Shown: positions 8,069 to 16,317 of the stretch, piece after piece
How the letters are laid out: the number at the start of each line of letters is the position of its first letter
How positions within the stretch are numbered: position 1 is the first letter of the stretch
From: Sinomicrobium weinanense
GTDB lineage: Bacteria; Bacteroidota; Bacteroidia; Flavobacteriales; Flavobacteriaceae
Length of the DNA stretch: 64,000 nucleotides
NCBI RefSeq assembly: GCF_018863395.1
Contig: NZ_JAHKRR010000003.1
Coordinates: 496,001-560,000 of the forward strand
Direction of reading: 5' to 3'
Position numbers and translations under genes: made by a program
The notes under the pieces: model-generated
Seen by the model: the letters and a program-made list of their open reading frames with translations, nothing else
Told to the model about the DNA's origin: nothing
Databases searched by the model: none

Positions 8069-8740
8069 ATGTTTCTCGAAAATACGGTTAATCATAAAGA
8101 ACAATTTGGCTGGATAGAGGTGATTTGCGGTTCCATGTTCTCCGGAAAAACGGAAGAGCTTATCCGCAGGCTCCGACGGGCACAGATCGCCAGGCAGAAA
8201 GTAGAAATATTCAAGCCCTCCATAGACACCAGGCACAGCGATGAAATGGTGGTATCTCACGATGCCAACGAGATCCGTTCCACCCCGGTCCCGGCTGCTG
8301 CAAACATCCGGATACTGGCCGACGGCTGTGATGTTATAGGCATAGACGAGGCCCAGTTTTTTGACGATGAGATTGTGACCGTATGCAACGACCTGGCCAA
8401 CAAAGGGGTCCGTGTTATCGTTGCCGGCCTTGACATGGATTTCAAGGGAAACCCTTTCGGCCCGATGCCTGCCCTTATGGCCACCGCAGAGTATGTTACC
8501 AAGGTACATGCCATCTGTACGAGAACGGGAAACCTGGCTCATTACAGTTTCCGGAAATCCAATGACGACAAGCTGGTATTACTGGGAGAGACCGAAGAAT
8601 ACGAACCGTTGAGCAGGGCTGCATTCTACAAGGCCATGCTGAGGGAAAAAGTAAATAAAATGGACGTAAAAGATCCCGAAGACCTGTCTGAAAAGAAAGA
8701 AGGCAACTCCCCCGGAACATCTGTCCCGCCCCGACTATAA
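8069..8740 (+). CDS. tdk: Thymidine kinase (type II)
   Basis: 223 residues. The Walker A loop is GSMFSGKTEELIRRL (residues about 21-35), the Walker B/DEAQ motif is GIDEAQFF, and the lasso region is KVHAICTRTG. The enzyme phosphorylates thymidine with ATP for salvage into dTMP. The usual structural zinc site (two CxxC pairs) is degraded: the first pair is reduced to C-T-R-T, and the second region reads EPLSRAAF with no cysteine. A C-terminal tail of about 25 residues (KKEGNSPGTSVPP) is low complexity. alr starts 52 bp downstream, so the two are probably cotranscribed. Confidence 0.93.
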   Translation: MFLENTVNHKEQFGWIEVICGSMFSGKTEELIRRLRRAQIARQKVEIFKPSIDTRHSDEMVVSHDANEIRSTPVPAAANIRILADGCDVIGIDEAQFFDDEIVTVCNDLANKGVRVIVAGLDMDFKGNPFGPMPALMATAEYVTKVHAICTRTGNLAHYSFRKSNDDKLVLLGETEEYEPLSRAAFYKAMLREKVNKMDVKDPEDLSEKKEGNSPGTSVPPRL

Positions 8741-8792
8741 CACACCACCCCGACACACCACAAGGAATACACATTAAAAGCTGAACATCATC

Positions 8793-9902
8793 ATGTCAAA
8801 AGTTGCAGAGACTGTGCTTGAAATCGATCTCGGGGCACTACGTCACAATTACGAATACCTGAAATCTACCCTTCATCCGGGAACAAAGTTCGTTGCCGTG
8901 GTCAAGGCGTTCGCCTATGGTCACGACGCTACGAAAATCGCCCCCTTCCTGGAAAAACTCGGAGTGGACTATTTTGCCGTGGCCTATACGAGTGAAGGGA
9001 TAGAGCTTCGCGAGGCAGGCATTCAAACACCTGTCCTGGTATTACACCCGCAAAGCGTACATTTTGACAGTCTTATAGACCATTCTCTGGAGCCCTGCAT
9101 ATACTCCGATCATATTATGAGCCGTTTCCTGGAAATCACAAATGCGCGCGGGCTCAGGGATTACCCCATCCACCTGAAATTCAATACCGGACTGAACAGG
9201 CTCGGTTTCGGGGAAGATGAGGCCGAAAAGGTATTTACGGTGATCTCCGGCAAACATTCAGTGAAGGTTGCCTCGATCTTCTCCCACCTGGCCGCCCCGG
9301 AAGACCCGGACGAAGACCGCTTTACCCGGAGTCAGATCAATGCATTCCGGCGAATGACGGAGATGTTCGAAAATATAGCAGGGTACAGGCCTTTGCTTCA
9401 CCAATCCAACACTTCCGGTATACTTTGCCACCCCGAAGCACAGTTCGACATGGTCAGGAGCGGCATAGGGCTTTACGGCTATGGCAATGACGAAACAAAA
9501 AACAGACATCTCCGCCCGATAGGAACCCTCAAAACGGTGATCTCTCAGATACACCGGCTGGAAAAAGGGGATAGCCTGGGCTATAACAGGGCTTTTATTG
9601 CCGAAAAACCCACGCTCACTGCCACACTTCCCCTGGGGCATGCCGATGGCATCGGAAGACCGTACGGAAACGGCAAAGGCTATGTACGAATCAATGGTAA
9701 GTACGCTCCTATAATCGGCAATGTATGTATGGACATGATTATGGTGGATATAACGGATATAGACTGCCGGGAAGGGGATGAAGTGGTGGTGTATGGCAAA
9801 AACCCCAGTGCAGAGGAATTCGCCGCCACGGCAGGCACCATTTCCTATGAACTCATCACTGCCATTTCCCGCAGGGTAAAGCGGGTATATATCGGGGGCT
9901 AA
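8793..9902 (+). CDS. alr: Alanine racemase
   Basis: 369 residues, full length. The PLP lysine lies in VAVVKAFAYGHDATKIA (the family consensus is VKANAYGHG; here F replaces N and D replaces G). The C-terminal beta domain holds the catalytic tyrosine region DSLGYNRAF and GNVCMDMIMVDIT. The enzyme converts L- to D-alanine for peptidoglycan. It is a stand-alone enzyme and not the MurF-Alr fusion found in many Bacteroidales, which agrees with a flavobacterial origin. Confidence 0.94.
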   Translation: MSKVAETVLEIDLGALRHNYEYLKSTLHPGTKFVAVVKAFAYGHDATKIAPFLEKLGVDYFAVAYTSEGIELREAGIQTPVLVLHPQSVHFDSLIDHSLEPCIYSDHIMSRFLEITNARGLRDYPIHLKFNTGLNRLGFGEDEAEKVFTVISGKHSVKVASIFSHLAAPEDPDEDRFTRSQINAFRRMTEMFENIAGYRPLLHQSNTSGILCHPEAQFDMVRSGIGLYGYGNDETKNRHLRPIGTLKTVISQIHRLEKGDSLGYNRAFIAEKPTLTATLPLGHADGIGRPYGNGKGYVRINGKYAPIIGNVCMDMIMVDITDIDCREGDEVVVYGKNPSAEEFAATAGTISYELITAISRRVKRVYIGG

Positions 9903-9970
9903 AGACTATACCATAAAATTCCCCGGCGATAACAGAAGATGGGCGAGTTACCGGTTTAAAGAGCTTCCTG

Positions 9971-11605
9971 CTATTTTAACAGCGACTCATATTTTGCCCT
10001 GTCTTTCAACAAACCGGAGGCGGCCACGATGGCTTCGTCGTGAGACAAGTAGTAACTATACAGCCCTTCCCGGTAGAAATACCTTTTAATGATCTCATCT
10101 TCTATTTCCTTGGAAAGCTCTTTTTTATAGTTGTCCAGAGCCGTGATCTTGCTTTTTTCTATGTCTTTGAGCAATTTCTGATAGTCTTGCTGCACCTGAG
10201 TACCCAACAGTTCCATTTCTTTGTTCCCGGCAGCTTTCTTCAGCAACATCTCCACTTCGGTCTCATAATTGAAGCCGCTTTGCACTACAAACTTTTTAAA
10301 ATCCTCATAATCATTATCCGTAAAAGAAAAACTTTGCAGGTCGTCCACTTTCCGGGTATAATAGTAATTGGTGGCATAGTCGAAGATTACATGGTTTGTG
10401 AGCAACTCCCTTATAATCTTGTTTTGTTTCAGGGTCTTTACTTCCAGATCGGGTGTGATCCCCCCACCGTCATATACGGTCCTGCCTTTCCGGGTTTTAA
10501 AGGCATTGTATTGGGAAGCATCCGTCCGGACGGCATGGCCGTTTTCATCCCTGTGTGCGTAATCCAGGGCCTGGATACACCTTCCGCTGGGAGTGTAGTA
10601 GCGGGAGATCGTAACTTTCAGCTGAGTTCCGTAGGTAAGTTTAAGCGGCCTTTGCACCAGGCCCTTTCCGAAGCTCCTCGCCCCCACGACCACAGCCCTG
10701 TCCAGGTCTTGCAGGGCTCCGGAGACGATCTCACTCGCAGAGGCACTCCTGCCGTTGATCAAAACCACGAGCGGTATTTCGGTATCTACCGGTTTTTTCC
10801 TGGTCCGGAATTCCTGGTTAAATTTTTTCACCTTGGATTTTGTGGTGACAATAGCCTCTCCCTTGGGCACAAAGAGGTTGGTGACATCAATGGCTTCGGT
10901 GAGCAATCCGCCAGGGTTTCCCCGGAGATCGAGAACGAGCTGTTTAATTCCCTGTGATTCCAGGTCTTCCAACGCTTCCCGGGTCTGGCCGGAAGCCTTG
11001 CGGTTAAAGCGGGAGAGTACGATATACCCGGTATCGTCGTTTATCTTTCCGTAAAAAGGTACGGCATCCACATCTATTTCCTTCCGGGTAAGGGTGGTTT
11101 GATGTGTTTTGCCCTGTCTTTTGTATGTAATGTCTACCGAGCTGTTTACCGCTCCCTGCAACAACTCTCCGGCATTATCTTTAAAGTCGGCTATGCGGAC
11201 GTCACCGATCTTCAGTATTTCGTCGCCTGCCTTTAACCCGGCTTCATCGGCAGGATAGCCCTTGTAGGGTTCCACAATGAGTAGTTTATCGCGATAACTC
11301 CGAACCACGGCCCCGATGCCGGAATACTCACCGGTGTTCTTCATTTTGTATTCTTCCACATCCTGTTCGTTCATATACACGGTATAGGGATCCAGGTTAC
11401 TCAACATTTCCTTGATGGCCCCGTCCATTAATTCTGCAGGATTGGTCTCATCGACATAGTTCATGTTCAGCTCCTTGAACAGGGTGGTAAATATCTCTAT
11501 CTGCTTGGCGATCTCGAAAAAATCGTTCTTAAACGAGGTCGCCGTAAAAAAAAGACATACGGCTATAACCGGAAAAACGATTCGCCTGTTGAGAAATTTT
11601 TTCAT
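9971..11605 (-). CDS. S41 family carboxy-terminal processing peptidase (periplasmic)
   Basis: 544 residues with an N-terminal signal/anchor (RIVFPVIAVCLFFTATSF). A PDZ domain spans about 85-165 (GIGAVVRSYRDKLLIVEPYKG). The catalytic core holds the Ser in GRSASASEIVSGAL and the Lys in GARSFGKGLVQ, the Ser-Lys dyad of CtpA/Prc peptidases. These cut the C-terminal ends of periplasmic substrates. The helical C-terminus of about 150 residues is typical of the Bacteroidota S41 group. It is the last gene of a long minus-strand run, next to pncA. Confidence 0.92.
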   Translation of the reverse strand: MKKFLNRRIVFPVIAVCLFFTATSFKNDFFEIAKQIEIFTTLFKELNMNYVDETNPAELMDGAIKEMLSNLDPYTVYMNEQDVEEYKMKNTGEYSGIGAVVRSYRDKLLIVEPYKGYPADEAGLKAGDEILKIGDVRIADFKDNAGELLQGAVNSSVDITYKRQGKTHQTTLTRKEIDVDAVPFYGKINDDTGYIVLSRFNRKASGQTREALEDLESQGIKQLVLDLRGNPGGLLTEAIDVTNLFVPKGEAIVTTKSKVKKFNQEFRTRKKPVDTEIPLVVLINGRSASASEIVSGALQDLDRAVVVGARSFGKGLVQRPLKLTYGTQLKVTISRYYTPSGRCIQALDYAHRDENGHAVRTDASQYNAFKTRKGRTVYDGGGITPDLEVKTLKQNKIIRELLTNHVIFDYATNYYYTRKVDDLQSFSFTDNDYEDFKKFVVQSGFNYETEVEMLLKKAAGNKEMELLGTQVQQDYQKLLKDIEKSKITALDNYKKELSKEIEDEIIKRYFYREGLYSYYLSHDEAIVAASGLLKDRAKYESLLK

Positions 11606-11669
11606 GAGTCGTGGGTTTTACGTTGGTCTTCCATCATACCTGGGCCCGGTTAAGAGCCCTGGCTTCATA

Positions 11670-12275
11670 TCACAATTCGTCAGTTGTTATCAAATGTACT
11701 CCAATTTGCTGTAAATCGGAAATCGCTTTTTCGTAAGTATCCCGGCTTATACACCTGGTAGCATCGGTAAGATAGTAGGTTTCAAAGCCGGAATTCCGGG
11801 CGTCCTTTGCCGTGTAGTACACACAATAATCGGCTGCGAGGCCGCACACATACACTTCTGTGACCTTCATTTCCCGAAGGTAGGAGGCAAGCCCCGTGAC
11901 ATATTTTTTTCCATTGTCAAAAAAACCGCTGTAACTATCTACTTCCGGGTGCATGCCTTTCCTGAAGATCGCTGCTATCCTGTTCTTTTCGAGTGCAGAA
12001 GCAAAATCAGCTCCCTGACTACCCTGTACGCAATGGTCCGGCCAGAGCACCTGTTCCAGCCCGTGAAGATCGACGACCTCAAAAGGATCTTTACCGGGAT
12101 GTGCAGAAGCAAAACTCTGGTGCCCCTGCGGATGCCAGTCCTGGGTGGCCACAACGAGGTCAAAACGGGGTTGCAGGGCATTGATTTCCGGAATTACTTC
12201 ATCTCCCTGAGGTACGGCCAGGTTTCCTCCTGGTAAAAAGTCATTTTGTACATCGACTATTAGCAATGCTTTCAT
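11670..12275 (-). CDS. pncA: Nicotinamidase / pyrazinamidase
   Basis: 201 residues from the ATG at 12275, which gives MKALLIVDVQNDF. An upstream TTG would add only five residues and is unlikely. The triad is visible: Asp in VDVQNDFLPGG, Lys in the central region, and Cys in CGLAADYCVYYTAKDA. The metal-binding motif DWHPQGHQSF is present. The enzyme deamidates nicotinamide to nicotinate. It starts 38 bp after pncB on the same strand, so consecutive steps of the Preiss-Handler NAD salvage route are encoded together. Confidence 0.94.
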   Translation of the reverse strand: MKALLIVDVQNDFLPGGNLAVPQGDEVIPEINALQPRFDLVVATQDWHPQGHQSFASAHPGKDPFEVVDLHGLEQVLWPDHCVQGSQGADFASALEKNRIAAIFRKGMHPEVDSYSGFFDNGKKYVTGLASYLREMKVTEVYVCGLAADYCVYYTAKDARNSGFETYYLTDATRCISRDTYEKAISDLQQIGVHLITTDEL

Positions 12276-12313
12276 CGGTTTAAGGTTCAAAGTTTTCCGG
12301 TAGCCGGGCTAAA

Positions 12314-13726
12314 TTATTTGATCATTTTCAGTTTTTCGGCTTTGAGGTTGTTCCGCAGTTCTTCAATCTGCCTGCTCAGCCCCACTTTGTACACGTGCGG
12401 AAAATCGAAACGTTTGTGTTCAACAGGCAGGTGTTTCAGGTTTTCTGTCGCCGCTGCGGCTATTTCTCTTACTCCACGAGCCCCGGTAAGCCGTTTGCCA
12501 TCCTTCATTACAGGATGCAGGAGCGGTTTGGCCCTGGCGGGGTCCAGCGGCATTCTCTTGTGGGGTTCGAAAGGATGTGCCATACCTTCGGGAGCTTCCA
12601 GGCTGGCAAAGGTTATGGCATCTGCCATATATTCCTGTTTGCCGTTGTAATAGCGATAGACCTGTTTTTCTCCGGGGAAGTTCATCTTTTTCAGGTTTTC
12701 GGATATTTTTATACGGGGCTCCCCTTCAAAATTACACAATTTATAAACCCCGTCCAGCGCGGCATTCTCGTGCCCTACCACCAGGTTGGTACCTACACCG
12801 TAAATATCTATGGCCGTCTGTTGTTCTTTAAGGCTGCGGATCACATGCTCGTCGAGCTGGTTGGAGGCGGCGATCTTTACATAGGACAAACCTGCGTCAT
12901 CCAGCATTTTTCTGGCCATTTTAGACAGGTAGGCAAGATCTCCGCTGTCGAGCCTTATCCCTATCAGCCTTTTGCCTTTTTGTTCCAGTTCATGAGCTAT
13001 GGTAATGGCATTAGGGATACCGCTTTCCAACGTATTGTAAGTATCTACCAGCAACACACAGTTATCCGGATGGGTCTCGGCAAAGTCCCTGAAGGCAGTC
13101 AGCTCATCGTCATAGCTTTGCACATAGGCATGGGCCATGGTCCCTGTTACCGGGATGCCGAAGGTCTTTCCGGCAAGCACATTGGACGTGGCGTCAAAAC
13201 CTCCTATAAAAGCGGCACGGGAAGCCTGCAGCCCTGCATATCCCTGCGCACGGCGCAACCCGAACTCGGCTAGCGTCCTGTCTTTACCCGAGATATAGCG
13301 GATGCGGCTGGCCTTAGTGGCTATCAGCGACTGAAAATTGAGGGTGTTCAGTAAAAAGGTCTCCACGATCTGGCATTCTACCACGGGCCCGGTAACCGTC
13401 ATTATCGGGGCAAAGGGAAAGACCACCTCTCCTTCGGCCACACTTTGCACAGTGCCCGTAAACCTGAAATTGCGCAGATAATCCACAAAACCGGGGTTAA
13501 ACCCTTCCTGCAGGAGATAATCCAGGTCTTCCTCTGAAAAAGAAACCTGCTCCAGCCACTCCAGGGCGTCTTCCAGTCCGCAAAAAAGTACATAACCTCC
13601 GTCAAAGGGGGCTTTTCTGTAAAAATAATCGAAAGAAGCCTCTACCTGGTGTTTTCCTTTGAGGTAATAGGCCTGCCCCATGGCAAGCTGATAGAGATCG
13701 GTATAGAGTGCAGTGTTAAAAGTCAT
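12314..13726 (-). CDS. pncB: Nicotinate phosphoribosyltransferase
   Basis: 470 residues from the ATG at 13726 (MTFNTALYTDLYQLAMGQAY). A TTG 24 bp upstream is the only earlier option. Family motifs include FFYRKAPFDGGYVLFCGL, FGLRRAQGYAGLQASRAAF and GIRLDSGDLAYLSKMARKM. The enzyme makes nicotinate mononucleotide from nicotinate and PRPP with ATP. Its length matches the longer bacterial PncB form. It forms a unit with pncA, which supplies its substrate. Confidence 0.94.
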   Translation of the reverse strand: MTFNTALYTDLYQLAMGQAYYLKGKHQVEASFDYFYRKAPFDGGYVLFCGLEDALEWLEQVSFSEEDLDYLLQEGFNPGFVDYLRNFRFTGTVQSVAEGEVVFPFAPIMTVTGPVVECQIVETFLLNTLNFQSLIATKASRIRYISGKDRTLAEFGLRRAQGYAGLQASRAAFIGGFDATSNVLAGKTFGIPVTGTMAHAYVQSYDDELTAFRDFAETHPDNCVLLVDTYNTLESGIPNAITIAHELEQKGKRLIGIRLDSGDLAYLSKMARKMLDDAGLSYVKIAASNQLDEHVIRSLKEQQTAIDIYGVGTNLVVGHENAALDGVYKLCNFEGEPRIKISENLKKMNFPGEKQVYRYYNGKQEYMADAITFASLEAPEGMAHPFEPHKRMPLDPARAKPLLHPVMKDGKRLTGARGVREIAAAATENLKHLPVEHKRFDFPHVYKVGLSRQIEELRNNLKAEKLKMIK

Positions 13727-13792
13727 TGTCTTCCTTTTTACAGTGGGCAAATGAAGCCGAAAAATCAGAACAAAACGTCATGCCGGACTTAT

Positions 13793-14176
13793 TTATATTT
13801 TCTTACCGGTTTCCTTCTCCAGGAAGAGGGCCAGTAATTGTTTCATTTTATGGTCTATTTTCTCATATTCCGGTATCTCCCGGCCGAGATACAGGATCAT
13901 AAAGGCATAGGAAGCATCGGTCTCCTCTGTTATCCTGTACTTGTTAAGGCGATAGGCTTCCCTGAGCAGCCGCTTTATCCGGTTGCGGTCTACGGCTTTC
14001 TTAAAGTTTCGCTTGCTGGCGGAAACGGCGGCCTGTATTCTTGTTTCTTCCGGCAAACCGGTCTTTAAATATACTAACCGGAGCGGAAATTTAGAAATAC
14101 TCTTTCCTTCGGCAAAAAGCCGTTCGATATGCTTTTTGCTCTTTAATTTTTCCGCTTTCGGGAAACTCTGGTTCAT
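13793..14176 (-). CDS. rnpA: Ribonuclease P protein component
   Basis: 127 residues, basic. The start is NQSFPKAEKLKSKKHIERLF, with the family signature SASKRNFKKAVDRNRIKRLLREAYR (RNR motif) at about residues 50-75. It binds RNase P RNA to mature tRNA 5' ends. Unlike in most bacteria, rpmH is not adjacent, which is usual for Flavobacteriia. A strong terminator lies between it and the upstream M1 peptidase, so it has its own promoter. Confidence 0.93.
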   Translation of the reverse strand: MNQSFPKAEKLKSKKHIERLFAEGKSISKFPLRLVYLKTGLPEETRIQAAVSASKRNFKKAVDRNRIKRLLREAYRLNKYRITEETDASYAFMILYLGREIPEYEKIDHKMKQLLALFLEKETGKKI

Positions 14177-14200
14177 CCGGATATCTTTTTGTAAAAATAG

Positions 14201-14228
14201 AAAAAACCTCCCGAAAGCGAGAGGTTTT
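14201..14228 (-). terminator. Rho-independent terminator of the M1 peptidase gene
   Basis: On the minus strand the sequence reads AAAACCTC, a 10-nt loop, then GAGGTTTTTTC. It lies 27 bp past the peptidase stop at 14255 and separates that gene from rnpA. Confidence 0.8.
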
Positions 14229-14254
14229 CATATATAATAAGGGAAGTTTTTCCA

Positions 14255-16141
14255 CTATTCATAGGTTATTCCGTTATTGCTCTTATCCACATCGGCCATA
14301 AGCTCGGACGGGTCGATAACGATAGCTTTTATATCGCTCTTAGGTCTGTCTATGGTAAATTCATAGGTAGGATAGGCCCATGCCCAGTCTGGCAGAACGG
14401 TTCTCTTCAGGTTGGGATACGGGTTTTCCTTTTCGCCATACATCATGCGCAGGGGAGCATAAAAGCTCTCGTAAGATTCGTCCTTGTACACCACCAGCAC
14501 ATCGACAGGCATAGGCATCAGCCCGATACGTTCGAGGGTTACCTTCGTCTTGTTCCCTTCTTCGGCAACCTCTTTAATACCGTAGTCTATGGTATTGGTA
14601 GTCATGGTCCAGTCAGTCAGGTACCAGTCCAGGTTAAACCCGGACACCTTTTCGGCCACGCGTTTAAAATCGTTGGGCGTAGGGTGCTTGAATTTAAAAT
14701 CCTCATAATATTGATGCAGGGTTTCCATCAACTTGTCCTGCCCGATAATATATCCCAACTGAGCCAAAAAGATCTCTCCCTTGCTGTATGCGGCAAAAGA
14801 ATACGGCATGTTTTCCGCATAGCGGTCGCCATGTGTGGTCTGGGGTTGTTCCTTACCGGATTGCACCAGCATAAAGTAGCTTCGATATGCATTTTCGAAA
14901 GGATTGGGTTTGTTCCTTTCCATGACCTCATTTTCGGCCAGGGCAGAAATAAACGAGGTAAAACCTTCATCCATCCAGGGGTGCTTGGACTCGTTGGTGG
15001 CCAGCAGGTGCTGGAACCAGGCATGTGCCATTTCGTGGGCCGTCACCCCAACCAGGCTTCCGAAACTGCGCTCACCGGTGATCAGGGTACACATGGCATA
15101 TTCCATACCACCGTCACCTCCCTGGATTACGGAGTATTGCTTCCACGGATAAGGGCCTATGTTCTTGTTGTAAAAGTCGAGCAACTGAGCTGTTTTGGGT
15201 TGTAATTTTTTCCAGTTCTCAACGATATCCGGGTTGTTCTTGTAAAGAAAATGCAAGGTTGTTCCACCTGGTGTTTTCAGTGTATCGTGAAGAAATTCCG
15301 GATCAGCCGCCCATGCAAAATCGTGTACGTCGGGGGCTATGAAATGCCAGGTGAGTTTCTTTCCTTTATGGCGTTTTACTTTTGTCCCTTCTTTCTCATA
15401 ACCATATCCTATTTCATCTCCGTTCTGAAGGTAGCCTGTTCCGCCGAGGACATAGTCTTTATCAATAGTGATCTTTACATCAAAATTGCCCCATACTCCG
15501 TGAAATTCCCGGCCAATGTAGGGATCGGCATGCCAGCCTTCAAAATCGTATTCGGCCATTTTAGGGAACCACTGTGTCATGGAAAGGGCTACACCTTCCT
15601 CACTGTTACGGCCCGACCTGCGGATCTGCAGGGGCACCTGTCCTTCAAAGCTCATGACAAATTTGGAAGATGCACCGGGTTCAATGGGTTTGGCCAGTTT
15701 TACCTCCAATACAGTTCCTTTTACTTCATAGGTAACGGGCTGTCCGTCCTGTGCAAGGGAATGTACTTTTATATAGCCTGTTTCATCTGGTTTAAGTACC
15801 CCGATACGGCTTTCGTAATCTGGTTCTTCTTTAGTGCCTTTATTGGTGACCATCCGCCGGTCCGGATCGGCAATGGTCTTTAAACGCACATCCATTTCAC
15901 TTCCCGGCTGGAAGGCGTTAAAATACAGGTGATAGAACACTTTATCCAGAACCTCGGGAGAATTATTGGTATACACGAGTTCCTGTTTTCCATCATAACG
16001 GAAGTTCTCCACGTTCATGTCCACCTCCATCTTGTAGTCGACGTGTTGCTGCCAGTAATAGGGGTTGTGTTCCTGTTTTGCCTGGGCATTTGCTTTAAAC
16101 ACGATCAGGAGAACAGAACATGCCAGAAATATCTTTTTCAT
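14255..16141 (-). CDS. M1 family zinc metallopeptidase (aminopeptidase N-like), secreted
   Basis: 628 residues from the ATG at 16141, which begins a clear signal peptide (KKIFLACSVLLIVFKANAQ, cut after AQA). A start 57 bp further upstream would precede the signal peptide and run through a palindromic repeat, so it is rejected. Catalytic motifs: exopeptidase loop GGMEYAM, zinc site HEMAH followed by an E about 18 residues on (WMDEGFTSF). The family removes N-terminal residues from peptides. The C-terminus lacks a type IX sorting domain, so the enzyme is probably periplasmic. Confidence 0.9.
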   Translation of the reverse strand: MKKIFLACSVLLIVFKANAQAKQEHNPYYWQQHVDYKMEVDMNVENFRYDGKQELVYTNNSPEVLDKVFYHLYFNAFQPGSEMDVRLKTIADPDRRMVTNKGTKEEPDYESRIGVLKPDETGYIKVHSLAQDGQPVTYEVKGTVLEVKLAKPIEPGASSKFVMSFEGQVPLQIRRSGRNSEEGVALSMTQWFPKMAEYDFEGWHADPYIGREFHGVWGNFDVKITIDKDYVLGGTGYLQNGDEIGYGYEKEGTKVKRHKGKKLTWHFIAPDVHDFAWAADPEFLHDTLKTPGGTTLHFLYKNNPDIVENWKKLQPKTAQLLDFYNKNIGPYPWKQYSVIQGGDGGMEYAMCTLITGERSFGSLVGVTAHEMAHAWFQHLLATNESKHPWMDEGFTSFISALAENEVMERNKPNPFENAYRSYFMLVQSGKEQPQTTHGDRYAENMPYSFAAYSKGEIFLAQLGYIIGQDKLMETLHQYYEDFKFKHPTPNDFKRVAEKVSGFNLDWYLTDWTMTTNTIDYGIKEVAEEGNKTKVTLERIGLMPMPVDVLVVYKDESYESFYAPLRMMYGEKENPYPNLKRTVLPDWAWAYPTYEFTIDRPKSDIKAIVIDPSELMADVDKSNNGITYE

Positions 16142-16156
16142 TTGTTTGTCTTTGAG

Positions 16157-16222
16157 GTCCGAAGTCCGGAGTCCGAAGTAGAATTGCTCCGTATGCAAGA
16201 CTTCGGACTCCGGACTCCGGAC
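16157..16222. repeat. 23-bp inverted repeat upstream of the M1 peptidase
   Basis: The left arm at 16157-16179 and right arm at 16200-16222 are reverse complements with one mismatch, separated by 20 nt. Each arm is itself built of the words TCCGAAGT and TCCGGAGT. It looks like a dispersed palindromic repeat in the leader of the peptidase gene. Confidence 0.75.
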
Positions 16223-16317
16223 TTTTTCACTTGTTCGTTTTTACATTTATAAATAGTGGGCAGGCAAGTTAAGTTTTTTTCCGGGAACACCGGTTATCTG
16301 TAAGATTTTTATGGTTT

